Numbered from the stretch's first letter, positions 1 to 7,462 are shown. The stretch: DNA of 12,304 nt from Thermoplasmata archaeon (GCA_021850835.1 JAJZKS010000026.1:1-12304), one strand, 5' to 3'. Made by a program: numbers and translations. Notes: generated by a model from the letters alone, not told the origin.

Positions 1-105
1 ACGGTCAGGCGCGAAATTGAAGTCCGATACAGCAGAACCGAAGAAAGGGTATGAAATAAGAAGCCTTGTCCTTATGCCTCTTAACAGAGCATCAGAATTT
101 GACAT
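1..105 (-). pseudogene. Inverted second copy of the first 35 codons of the VWA gene
   Basis: On the minus strand an ATG at 105-103 opens a frame identical to the first 35 codons of the VWA gene at 966 and runs off the left edge. It overlaps the end of the minus-strand MoxR fragment by 14 bases, the same junction as on the plus strand at 966-979. It is either one end of a longer inverted duplication or, more likely, part of a fold-back artefact at a contig end. The window does not show whether it continues. Confidence 0.75.
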
Positions 106-126
106 CAACCCCACCCAGTATCTCCT
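1..126. repeat. Left arm of a perfect 126-bp inverted repeat
   Basis: Read as reverse complement, these 126 bases match bases 945-1070 with no mismatch by base-by-base comparison. The flanks diverge immediately inside the loop (127 onward versus 944 downward). The arm reaches the first base of the window, so its true outer end is unknown. On the minus strand it carries the last codons of the MoxR ATPase gene and the first 35 codons of the VWA gene. Confidence 0.97.
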
Positions 127-943
127 TGAATTTTCCCAGGTTATCTGATAAGAATTTGCTTTCCAGGAGCCAGTCCCTTGGGGCAGTCCTTGTAATTAGC
201 GAAAAGGCCTGTGCAGCATACTCATCCTTAAGACTAAGGACAATGCCAAGAATCCTGTCCAGGTTCGAGTGATTTCTTGCAGCTTCCTTTCCAAAGCTGC
301 TGATTAACAGGTAGTATCTTGAAGGATCATGATCTGCCTTGAACCACGAAAGATCCCCCTCCAGGATCCTGTTCAAGTCGGGCATGTCAGAAGAAGCCTT
401 CAGGTATTGCAGAAGTTCAATGCCGTTTTCCTCACCTATCATTCCCATGAGTGTGTTCTCAAGCAGATCGCCCTGAAAGTTGGATACGGCATAATTGACC
501 CCAATAGCCCAGTTTCTTGGAGTAAGCATTGGCTCAGAGCCATCCATTCTGAAAAGCCACGGCTTTCTGTCCATCTTTTCCATGTAAGTGACGAAGGAAA
601 TTATCCTGCTGTCAACGCCGTGAGACGCTGCCCATGCAGTCCAGTCCACAAGATCTGGCACAAGGATGTAATGTCCGCCTGTAAACCTGCTCCGGAGACC
701 GCTGGGCATTGGGTTTGAAATGCTTCTGTGGGAAGCAAGATTTGAAGCCGCCACAAAATGCCTCCAACCATCAGGCACAGAGTAAGATTCTATTGCATTG
801 TCCTGTATTAACTGAAAAACCAAACCCTGTAGGGATGTTCTTGCATGGGTAAGTTCGTCCAGGAACCAGACACCTTTTCCAGAGGAGGGAAGTTGGGAAT
901 ATTTTATGAACTCCATGCCGCGTTCAGTTTTTACCGGGATTCC
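92..943 (-). pseudogene. MoxR-type AAA+ ATPase, C-terminal 283 residues, cut by a junction
   Basis: MoxR AAA+ ATPases are chaperone-like ATPases that usually work with a VWA-domain protein encoded next door. Visible motifs, in order, are a GIP motif, Walker B (GVWFLDEL), sensor 1 (FVAASN), an arginine finger region (SGLRSRF) and sensor 2 (TPRNW), followed by a C-terminal lid region. The N-terminal part with the Walker A loop is missing. The open frame continues to 1114, but those 57 upstream codons are only the antisense of the VWA gene copy, so native sequence begins near 943. The stop at 94-92 overlaps the VWA start by 14 bases, indicating that the two genes are naturally head to tail. The truncation coincides exactly with the inverted-repeat edge, so it is probably an assembly or amplification product and not decay. 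Family assignment is firm; the state of the gene in the organism is unknown. Confidence 0.8.
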
Positions 944-944
944 C

Positions 945-1070
945 AGGAGATACTGGGTGGGGTTGATGTCAAATTCTGATGCTCTGTTAAGAGGCATAAG
1001 GACAAGGCTTCTTATTTCATACCCTTTCTTCGGTTCTGCTGTATCGGACTTCAATTTCGCGCCTGACCGT
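945..1070. repeat. Right arm of the perfect 126-bp inverted repeat
   Basis: Exact reverse complement of bases 1-126, separated from it by an 818-base single-copy loop. This arm is probably the native locus, because the VWA gene starting at 966 continues through it and beyond without a break. The first few bases (AGGAGA) may be microhomology rather than true repeat: the residues they help encode on the minus strand (LLG before IP) fit the MoxR consensus. Confidence 0.97.
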
Positions 1071-2189
1071 AATGTGAAAAGATTCCATTCTGATGGGCGT
1101 TCTATCCTATACAATGATGAGTTTGTAGAACATTCTACACCACAGGAGCTTGCCTATTGGCTCTGCAGGGAGATTCTCCACCTTACAATGGACTATGGGG
1201 AGAGGAAAAAACATAGAAGCAGGATCCTTTGGGCGCTGTCTGCTGAATACTGCGTGAACTCCATACTTGCTCATGAAGGGCTTGACAGGGGTGTGCGAGT
1301 AAGATTCCACAGGCGGGATTTTTCAGGGAAGTCTGCTGAAGAAATTTATTCCTCTCTAGTAAGGGAGTCCATTAAGAGCGGGAATCTCAGGGATATTGAG
1401 GACCTGGACGGTAAAATATACGGCCTTGAGACAGAGCCTGATTTTGCTGATATAGAACAGGGCCTGTCAGGCGTTGCGAAAATCATGTGCCTCAATTACG
1501 ATGACCTCTCAGAAATTCTGAAGGAATCGCTGAAAAGAGGCATGGAATATGGCTACTATAAGGCCAAGACCTTAGAGATGCTTTCAAAAGCCAGGCTGTC
1601 CGAACGCACTTTAGGAAGGAGGGGTTTCTCGGTAGATTTGCCCATTACGGCCCAGAGTATTGAAAGCGTCAGATGGGATGACATCCTTTCAGAATACGCA
1701 TTCAATGACAGGGAGTCCCATTCCTACAGAAGGTTCCAGAGAAAATACGTCAGCAACGGCATATTTCTGCCCCAGAGATTCCATCTGTTCAACAATGTAA
1801 TCATCTGTATTGACGTATCTGCTTCCATTGGAGAAGTTACCCTATCAACATTCTTTTCTGATGTACTTTACCTCATAGGATCAAGACGGCAGGACATCTC
1901 AGTAAGGCTTATACAGATCGACGCCAAGATACAGAGTGATGTGTTTGTGACAGCTGCTTCAGAATTAAGCTCCATTTTAAGGCGGAAGGGCTTTGGAGGC
2001 ACAGATTTCAAACCCCTTTTCGACCTGCTGGACCAAGAGAACAATTCAGAACCGGTTGTTATATTCACTGATGGGAGAGCAAATTTTCCAGAGACACAAC
2101 CAGATGGATATGATGTCATATGGGTAACCACAGACTTGAAAATGCCCTGGGGCCTCAACATAGAATACGGTGGGAAAATTGAAGCTTAA
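966..2189 (+). CDS. DUF2201/COG3864-type protein: degenerate metallopeptidase-like domain plus VWA domain
   Basis: This 407-residue protein appears to belong to the family that joins an N-terminal metallopeptidase-like domain to a C-terminal VWA domain; these are partners of MoxR ATPases. Residues 1-110 carry the N-terminal domain (FFGS, then an SDG...LYN stretch at 42-50). The zinc site, HExLH...H in typical members, reads REILHLTMDY at 68-77, so the first and third histidines are Arg and Tyr. Peptidase activity is therefore doubtful. The VWA domain covers about 277-407, with an intact MIDAS motif DVSAS (283-287), the conserved Thr in GFGGTD (342-347) and a TDG turn (368-370). The start at 966 is preferred over an upstream in-frame ATG at 906. 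The 20 extra codons lie in or beyond the repeat junction, and ATG 966 gives the expected overlap with the MoxR stop. A G-rich stretch (955-962) just upstream may act as ribosome binding site. The next gene overlaps by 20 bases. Confidence 0.85.
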   Translation: MSNSDALLRGIRTRLLISYPFFGSAVSDFNFAPDRNVKRFHSDGRSILYNDEFVEHSTPQELAYWLCREILHLTMDYGERKKHRSRILWALSAEYCVNSILAHEGLDRGVRVRFHRRDFSGKSAEEIYSSLVRESIKSGNLRDIEDLDGKIYGLETEPDFADIEQGLSGVAKIMCLNYDDLSEILKESLKRGMEYGYYKAKTLEMLSKARLSERTLGRRGFSVDLPITAQSIESVRWDDILSEYAFNDRESHSYRRFQRKYVSNGIFLPQRFHLFNNVIICIDVSASIGEVTLSTFFSDVLYLIGSRRQDISVRLIQIDAKIQSDVFVTAASELSSILRRKGFGGTDFKPLFDLLDQENNSEPVVIFTDGRANFPETQPDGYDVIWVTTDLKMPWGLNIEYGGKIEA

Positions 2190-2589
2190 CGCAATCATAG
2201 AGTCACTTTCTGAACAGCTGCGGAAACCTTGGATACTTTCAACAATAAACGAAGCCAGGGGATTTCTTGTTCAATCTGATCCAAGGATTGATTTCCTAAT
2301 CAGAAAAACTGGTGGAATGGAATATCAACACAGTGCAATGCCTCTTCTGGATGTGAAGTTCAAAGACAGCTTTATGTTCGCAATGGAACTGGACACTGGA
2401 AACGCAATATTTCAGGCAGGAAGGTTCACCTTGTATCAAGATGCCCTCTGGCTTTTTGATAGGAAGCTTGAATTGCTTGACCCGGAAAAATTTTCAACAG
2501 AGAAAATTCTGAGAATTGAGATCAGTATACCTCCTGTAGGGGATCTTCAACGCAGCAGGGTATCAGATTTTCTTGATAAGATATAAAAA
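2170..2589 (+). CDS. Unknown 138-residue protein, third gene of the MoxR-VWA cluster
   Basis: I do not recognise this protein. It is soluble-looking, with no signal peptide, membrane segment or metal-binding motif. It has a probable N-terminal helix, a mixed hydrophobic core around residues 59-100 and a charged C-terminal half. It is probably translated with the VWA gene, because it overlaps the end of that gene by about 20 bases. The assumed start is GTG at 2170; a TTG at 2179 preceded by GGTGGG is an alternative that would shorten it by three residues. The reading frame is open and its codon use resembles its neighbours. Position suggests an accessory factor or substrate of the ATPase-VWA pair, but no function can be assigned. 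The frame ends at about 2586-2589. Confidence 0.6.
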
Positions 2590-2628
2590 TTACTAGCCAC
2601 AATTGAATCCCCCTAACGCGATGAAAAG

Positions 2629-2637
2629 TTTAAATTA
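2629..2637 (+). promoter_or_regulatory. TATA box of the hydroxyacid dehydrogenase gene, near-leaderless
   Basis: TTTAAATTA, preceded by a purine-rich GAAAAG that could act as a BRE, is centred about 25 bases before the ATG at 2658. That spacing puts transcription start at or next to the start codon. No Shine-Dalgarno sequence lies before the ATG, which fits a leaderless transcript as is common in Thermoplasmatales. Confidence 0.65.
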
Positions 2638-2657
2638 AGCACAATATCTTTTTCTCA

Positions 2658-3533
2658 ATGAAAGCCACCATTATGCACGATGTCAGCCCAGAAGTTGCAG
2701 AAAAGTGCAGCAAAATAACAGGCATTGAAGTCTCTGTGCAGAAACCTGAAGATGCAGACATCCAGATTATTTTACCAAGATTTGTTCCAACGGACAAACT
2801 AAAGGCAGTCCAGACCATAAGTGCAGGGGTTGACCATCTTGAGTTCAACAAGCTTCCCCCGAATGTAGAGGTATTCAGCAATGCCGGTACCTTCTCTGAT
2901 CCAGTGGCCGAACACGCTTTTGCAATGATGCTGGCACATGAAAAGAAGATCTGCCAGTTTTTCTCCGAGACCGGAAGTGGGAATTACAGGAAAGATAAAG
3001 TGGGTTCTCTTTGGGGAAGGACACTGGGAGTGCTGGGCCATGGTGGCATTGGTAGAAGCTGCGCCAGAATTGCAAAGGCATTTGGAATGAATGTAAATGC
3101 GTTCACTCGTACCCCAAGGGAAGACAAGAATGTGGACCGTTTCATGGATTCAGCGGAAGTACTGGTCAGCAATTGCGACGTTCTCTTGATTGCACTTCCA
3201 AAGACAAAGGAAACCCTGGGGATTGTGAACAAGGCCCTCCTGGCCAGATTCCAGGGAGACATGATAGTGAATGTTGCCCGTGCAGATATAGTGGTTGAAA
3301 GCGACCTACGGTTATTCCTTACAGAAAACCCTGGAAAGGTCTACCTCACCGATGTGTGGTGGAACGAACCAAAGGTCGCTTTCCCGATACCTGATAATGC
3401 ATACCTTACGCCTCACGTCGGGGGCATTTCAAGAGAATCAGCAGACAATGCAATTTATCGTGCATGCGAGAATGTCAGAAGGTATCTGGAAGGGAAACCA
3501 GAAAACCGGGTAAGAATAAATGAATACAGGTAA
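2658..3533 (+). CDS. D-isomer-specific 2-hydroxyacid dehydrogenase family protein
   Basis: NAD(P)-dependent dehydrogenase of 291 residues, slightly short for the family (usually about 310-340). It should interconvert a D-2-hydroxyacid and its 2-oxoacid, as in glyoxylate/hydroxypyruvate reductases, in the cytoplasm. The substrate-side motif ISAGVDH is at 54-60. The Rossmann loop GHGGIG is at 127-132. The catalytic triad is visible as Arg208 in NVARAD, Glu237 in NEP and His253 in TPHVGG. Thr-Arg after the second beta strand (FTRTPR, 149-154), with no acidic residue at that point, suggests NADP(H) preference by comparison with family members; this is inference. The gene has its own near-leaderless promoter and ends two bases before the convergent polymerase stop. 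The exact substrate cannot be told from sequence. Phosphoglycerate dehydrogenase is less likely, as there is no extra regulatory domain. Confidence 0.88.
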   Translation: MKATIMHDVSPEVAEKCSKITGIEVSVQKPEDADIQIILPRFVPTDKLKAVQTISAGVDHLEFNKLPPNVEVFSNAGTFSDPVAEHAFAMMLAHEKKICQFFSETGSGNYRKDKVGSLWGRTLGVLGHGGIGRSCARIAKAFGMNVNAFTRTPREDKNVDRFMDSAEVLVSNCDVLLIALPKTKETLGIVNKALLARFQGDMIVNVARADIVVESDLRLFLTENPGKVYLTDVWWNEPKVAFPIPDNAYLTPHVGGISRESADNAIYRACENVRRYLEGKPENRVRINEYR

Positions 3534-3535
3534 GG

Positions 3536-5983
3536 TCAGAAGAGTTTTGATTGCATTGGGCCATTATCCTCGTCGGGTGACTCCTTCCTCTTCTCTTTCA
3601 CTTTTCCTGAAGGCTTCCCTTCTGTAAACTGGAACAGGCTTGCCTGGTTGTTCTTGTTGAAGCCGTAATCTTCAGCAATTCCTTCAAGCACTCTGTCGAG
3701 AGTCTCTTCTACCCGCCTTGAATAATATTCCCAGTCAGGCTTGAACTTGAATTCAGACCCGTCAATGTAGGGTTCAACTTCCTGGGGAGATTTCTTGCTG
3801 TTTGTGACTATCCATGATACCTTCATCCCCGGGATAAATGTTTCACCCTGCTCCATTAGCTTCTTTGCCACCCTTACATTTGCCAGGGATTTCTCTTCCT
3901 TGTACTGGTCAAATTGTTTTACGGTTCTTGAAATCACAAGGCTCTCTATGTTTATGGAAGAGTCGCCACGCCTGACCATGTCCAGTATCTGGTTCCTGAA
4001 ATTCACGGCACCTTCAACATCCCTGTTCATTACGTAGTCAAACACCTTTGAAAGTGACTCGCTCTGCAGGTCAAAGGAGTCCGTCCTCCGTACCTCATAC
4101 CCTCTTACCAGAACTTCACCTTTCTGGTTCTCAGGGTACACTATTCTGCCCGCGTAACGTTTCTTGGCGCCGTGGGAGAAAAGTGGATCCATCACCTTCT
4201 CGAATTCAACTATTACGCCCTCTTCCGTGGAAAGCCTGTTGCTGAGTTCTATGCCAACCCTGGCAGCCTCTTCGTGGCTTGCTGCACCGGATTCAATGAA
4301 AATGCTGTCAGTGTCGCCATAGATGACTTTGTAGTTCTCATCCTTGAGTTTCTCAATAAGTGCCTTGATTGTGTTCCTGGCAAAGGCTGTGACTGCACCC
4401 CCAATCTCAAGGTTTGTGAAACGCCAGAAAGATGAGGCCAGAACACCATAGAAAGTGTTCATAAGTATCTTTATTGCCCCCTGGACTCCATCGTAATATT
4501 CCTTTTCTTCTGGAGACGAAGCTTCCTTCATAAGCTTCTTGACCTTGTCCCTTTCATTCATGAGTTCCCTGAGCAACCGTGGAACTAACCCTTCCCTGTG
4601 CTCCTTGTCAAGGAACCTTACTCCGTTGGGAGCTTCAATCTGGCCCTTTGGGTCAAAGGTTGTGAAGCAGATGTTGTATTTCATAATCATGGACGGATAC
4701 ATGCTCTTGAAGTCCAGCACCACTACGTTGTCATATATTCCCGCGCCTATACTGTGTACGTATCCGCCTTCAATGGGTGCAGATTTCATGCTTCTTGCAG
4801 TCATTGGCACCCCAATGTTCTCCTGATCTGCCTTTCTTATGAGAAGTGAGTCCACGTAGTTGCTGGTACCGCCGTTTGTAACATCGTCAAGAGGTAGCTT
4901 TGTAACAGTGCTCATGAACATATTCCTGTCCATGAGCCGTAATTTGTTGAAGATCTGGAGAGTCAGGTCGGCATCCTTAATACAGTACTGAACAACCTCC
5001 TCAGGGCGGTTCTGAAATTCCTCTTCAATCTTCAGCCTGTTTATGTTGTCCTTACCTTCCCCAAGCAGCTCTTTTGCCACATAGTTAAGCGTTTCATGCT
5101 TTGGGTGCAGAACTTTCTTCACGCCCCACCAGGTATCTGCAATAATTCTGCCGTGCATTCGCCAGTACTGGCCCTGAATTCTGTGTGGCTCCTCAAAATC
5201 TCTGCCAATCCTGAAAGGTATCCTGTACAGGCTCATCCTGTACTTGACAACCGGAAGGTCGTAACCATCTATGTTGTAGCCTGTTACTACATCCGGATCC
5301 TTGGATGTTACGAGCTTGTTAAAGCCCCATAGAATGTCTTCCTCGCTACCCCTGATTGCTCCTTTTTCCCAGTTGGTGCCGTCAAATATGGAGTAGCCGA
5401 TTACGAGAATATGGCCATACTGCTCATTATTCTTAGTTTCAATTGCATTTTCAATGTCAAAACTGAGAACTTTCAATGGTGGATTGAACTCCGTTACATT
5501 TCTTATTTCATTGATCTTGATCACGATATCTGTGGTGAAGTGCTTCTTCTCTGCCTCGAGTTCCTCCCCTTCTATTTCCACGCAGGAACCAAGATCCTTG
5601 TCGTAGACGAATCTGTGATGAAATGGTATGTCGGCAGCCATGACCCCGAATTTCCTTCCGCACTTTTCCCTGAGTTGGGGAACCATCCATGGGGATTTGA
5701 CGTAAATTCGTTTTACATTATTTTCAGTACCGTCAATCCAGAGCTTTTTATCCTCAAATCTCTCAAATTCAGGATCTGCCCTGTACATACCAAGGCAAGC
5801 TTCATTTGGCTCCACTAGATCGAAATATGGCTGGAAGCCGAAATAAAGGGCAGTAACCGATTTCCCGTCCTGGGTACGGCCAAAAAGCTCCACAGCCACG
5901 TCCTTGCGCCTGTAAGATGCCACAAGGATACGCATCTTGACATTCATGTTGCCATAATATTGGGTACTAGGTTTTAATGCCAT
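3536..5983 (-). CDS. polB: Archaeal family B DNA polymerase with 3'-5' exonuclease
   Basis: Replicative-type family B DNA polymerase of up to 815 residues, complete. Exonuclease motifs are Exo I FDIE (D176, E178), Exo II around GYNIDGYD (234-241) and Exo III YCIKD (333-337). Polymerase motifs are EGGYV (405-409, YxGG-like), motif A DFKSMYPS (424-431), motif B KILMNTFYG (505-513), motif C YGDTDS (555-560) and KKRYAG (607-612). All catalytic acidic residues are present. Near the C terminus QASLFQF (780-786) resembles a PCNA-interacting box, followed by a charged linker and a terminal QSKLF. The start is uncertain: ATG 5983 is the longest, but family proteins usually begin near MRILVASY (Met17, ATG at 5935), and a TATA-like ATTAAAAC lies 27 bases before Met13 (ATG at 5947), fitting a leaderless start there. 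The gene stands alone, divergent from the operon at 6284. Confidence 0.95.
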   Translation of the reverse strand: MALKPSTQYYGNMNVKMRILVASYRRKDVAVELFGRTQDGKSVTALYFGFQPYFDLVEPNEACLGMYRADPEFERFEDKKLWIDGTENNVKRIYVKSPWMVPQLREKCGRKFGVMAADIPFHHRFVYDKDLGSCVEIEGEELEAEKKHFTTDIVIKINEIRNVTEFNPPLKVLSFDIENAIETKNNEQYGHILVIGYSIFDGTNWEKGAIRGSEEDILWGFNKLVTSKDPDVVTGYNIDGYDLPVVKYRMSLYRIPFRIGRDFEEPHRIQGQYWRMHGRIIADTWWGVKKVLHPKHETLNYVAKELLGEGKDNINRLKIEEEFQNRPEEVVQYCIKDADLTLQIFNKLRLMDRNMFMSTVTKLPLDDVTNGGTSNYVDSLLIRKADQENIGVPMTARSMKSAPIEGGYVHSIGAGIYDNVVVLDFKSMYPSMIMKYNICFTTFDPKGQIEAPNGVRFLDKEHREGLVPRLLRELMNERDKVKKLMKEASSPEEKEYYDGVQGAIKILMNTFYGVLASSFWRFTNLEIGGAVTAFARNTIKALIEKLKDENYKVIYGDTDSIFIESGAASHEEAARVGIELSNRLSTEEGVIVEFEKVMDPLFSHGAKKRYAGRIVYPENQKGEVLVRGYEVRRTDSFDLQSESLSKVFDYVMNRDVEGAVNFRNQILDMVRRGDSSINIESLVISRTVKQFDQYKEEKSLANVRVAKKLMEQGETFIPGMKVSWIVTNSKKSPQEVEPYIDGSEFKFKPDWEYYSRRVEETLDRVLEGIAEDYGFNKNNQASLFQFTEGKPSGKVKEKRKESPDEDNGPMQSKLF
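5971..5978 (-). promoter_or_regulatory. Possible TATA box for a shorter polB start
   Basis: On the minus strand ATTAAAAC is centred about 27 bases before ATG 5947 (Met13 of the longest frame). If used, it would give a leaderless polB transcript with an 803-residue product. For the longest start (5983) the only comparable element is a weaker GATAAAC near 6011-6020, about 32 bases upstream, with no Shine-Dalgarno sequence. Confidence 0.35.
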
Positions 5984-6211
5984 CGAATCACAGGAGCCCT
6001 TTACGTTGCCAGTTTATCGATTCGCTCTTTCCTGTGTGGAACGTTAAGAAAGGGCATTGACTGTTTCCAACTTCAACAAATTTTTGGAGATCTGTACCTA
6101 AACTGAATTTCTTTGAACTAAGTTATGAACAAATTATTTGTCTTTCATGGTTTTAAACATTCAATAGCGCACCGGAACAAATTTCAATGTCAGGAAATGT
6201 AGTTGCAAAGG
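5984..6211. other. Divergent intergenic region without a recognised gene
   Basis: This stretch lies between the polymerase gene (minus) and the glyA-like operon (plus). I see no convincing open frame, tRNA or structured RNA. An imperfect inverted pair (CCCTTTACGTT near 5998-6007 against AACGTTAAGAAAGGG near 6040-6054) has several mismatches and is not claimed as a site. Base composition becomes more A/T-rich toward 6120-6220, as expected near promoters. Confidence 0.5.
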
Positions 6212-6220
6212 TTATATAAT
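6211..6220 (+). promoter_or_regulatory. TATA box of the glyA-like/CBS/tldD/tldE operon
   Basis: GTTATATAAT, preceded by GCAAAG as a possible BRE, is the best TATA match in the intergenic region. It would start transcription near 6240-6245, leaving a leader of about 40 bases before the ATG at 6284. Unlike the dehydrogenase promoter this one is not leaderless, in line with the Shine-Dalgarno sequence below. Confidence 0.6.
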
Positions 6221-6269
6221 TGGATAACAATTGATTGGTCGTGGTTATTATTTTTTTGAGTTTTTTAAA

Positions 6270-6276
6270 GGGGAAG
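6270..6276 (+). promoter_or_regulatory. Ribosome binding site of the glyA-like gene
   Basis: GGGGAAG ends about 7 bases before the ATG at 6284 and supports that start. It follows two T runs (6251-6257 and 6261-6266) that make the leader unusually U-rich. Confidence 0.5.
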
Positions 6277-6283
6277 ATGCTCA

Positions 6284-7462
6284 ATGAGTGAAATTCTGAA
6301 ACTTGTGGAAAAGCATGACAAATACAGGACCGGGACCCTTAACCTCCAGGCCTCGGAAAACGTACTCAGCCCTGACGTCAGGAGAGCCATGGCATCGGAT
6401 CTTGGATCAAGGTATTCTCTCGTCCTCAATGACCATGATGCATATGGTGGCACCAGATACACCCAGGAAATCCTGGAAAAAACAATGGAACTTACCGCAA
6501 AGGTTTACAGGGCCAAGTATGCGGAAGTAAGGCCTACAGGTGGTCACATAGCCTCGCAGGTTATCCTGCTTTCATTGATGCAGAGAAAGAGAAACCTCCT
6601 GTCCATACCGGAAAAATATGGCGGATATACGGGTTACCAGAACGGGTATCTCCCGCAGATGTTCGGTGTCCAGAATTATGATATACCCTACAATCAGGAA
6701 ACTCAGGAAGTTGACCTTGAAAAGACAGAGAAGGCAATGAAATCCTCCAATCCAGCTCTTATGGTACTTGGCCAGTCATACTTTCTCAAGCATTATGAAC
6801 TGAAACCTCTCAGGGAATTATGTGACAAATATGATTGCACTCTTGCGTACGACGGGTCACACGTCATGGGGCTTATTGCCGGGGGCGCTTTTCAGCAGGA
6901 TGCACTGAACTATTGTGACGTGCTCTTCGGGTCCACGCACAAGACATTTTTCGGGCCGCAGGGAGGCATCATCCTTTCAAATGACGAGGACCTCATGAAC
7001 AGGTTCAGAAAGAACCTTACCTGGAGGACCATGGATAATTTCCACCCCTCACGCGTTGCAGCACTGGGGATCGCCATGGAAGAGATGAGCAACCACGGGA
7101 ATGAATATGCACACTGGGTCGTGAAGAATTCCAGGTCTCTGGGAAAACTTCTTTCAGAAGGCGATGTAAAGCCACTATACGGCCCATGGTATTCCGAGAC
7201 CCACCAGCTTGGCTTATCACAGAAATCCCTGGAAAAGAAGAACCTTAATTTCAGGAAATTCAGCGAATTGCTTGAAAAGAACAGGATTGTCATTGACAGG
7301 GAAGGAAGGGTTGGAACCGCCGAAGTTACAAGGATGGGAGTCACCAACATGGAAAAGGTTGCTGACTTCATGAACAGGGCTTTAGCCGGAGAAGATGTTT
7401 CCAGGGAAGTTGGTGACTACGTTTCAGGGTTGAATATTTCCTATTGGGGTGAGCCAGAGTGA
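6284..7462 (+). CDS. Serine hydroxymethyltransferase-family PLP enzyme, divergent
   Basis: Fold-type I PLP enzyme of 392 residues, shorter than typical SHMT (about 415-430). SHMT converts serine and tetrahydro(methano)pterin to glycine and a one-carbon unit. Family motifs are QASENVLSP (22-30), the PLP-binding D190 and H193 in YDGSHVMGLIAGG, the Schiff-base Lys220 in STHKTFFGPQGG, and Arg342 in RVGTAEVTRMG for the substrate carboxylate. The segment matching E. coli Glu57 and Tyr65 (normally YAEGYPGKRYYGG) reads RYSLVLND...GGTRYTQE here, so the catalytic glutamate appears to be Leu46 and the second tyrosine Thr60. That makes pterin-dependent activity uncertain; an aldolase-like or other SHMT-family reaction is possible. 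First gene of a four-gene operon; its TGA overlaps the next start by 4 bases (GTGA). Family is certain, exact reaction is not. Confidence 0.85.
   Translation: MSEILKLVEKHDKYRTGTLNLQASENVLSPDVRRAMASDLGSRYSLVLNDHDAYGGTRYTQEILEKTMELTAKVYRAKYAEVRPTGGHIASQVILLSLMQRKRNLLSIPEKYGGYTGYQNGYLPQMFGVQNYDIPYNQETQEVDLEKTEKAMKSSNPALMVLGQSYFLKHYELKPLRELCDKYDCTLAYDGSHVMGLIAGGAFQQDALNYCDVLFGSTHKTFFGPQGGIILSNDEDLMNRFRKNLTWRTMDNFHPSRVAALGIAMEEMSNHGNEYAHWVVKNSRSLGKLLSEGDVKPLYGPWYSETHQLGLSQKSLEKKNLNFRKFSELLEKNRIVIDREGRVGTAEVTRMGVTNMEKVADFMNRALAGEDVSREVGDYVSGLNISYWGEPE

Noticed and set aside
329..718. Open frame of 129 codons on the plus strand inside the MoxR fragment
   Set aside because: Antisense of the MoxR region with Walker B, sensor 1 and sensor 2 motifs; no promoter or recognisable product.
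906..965. Upstream in-frame ATG giving 20 more residues to the VWA protein
   Set aside because: The extra codons come from the chimeric loop and repeat edge. The ATG at 966 overlaps the MoxR stop as expected for the native gene pair.
944..1114. N-terminal 57 codons of the minus-strand open frame that ends at 92
   Set aside because: They are the antisense of the VWA gene and the repeat arm, not MoxR sequence; MoxR-like residues begin at about 943.
5411..5818. Open frame of 135 codons on the plus strand inside the polymerase gene
   Set aside because: Antisense shadow of the polymerase exonuclease region, which has clear conserved motifs on the minus strand; no family resemblance of its own.
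5998..6054. Imperfect inverted pair upstream of polB as a possible operator
   Set aside because: Several mismatches and unequal spacing; not distinguishable from chance.
6222..6232. GGATAACAATT, identical to part of the E. coli lac operator
   Set aside because: An 11-base A/T-rich match in an archaeal promoter region, without the symmetric other half or a lac-type repressor; chance is sufficient.
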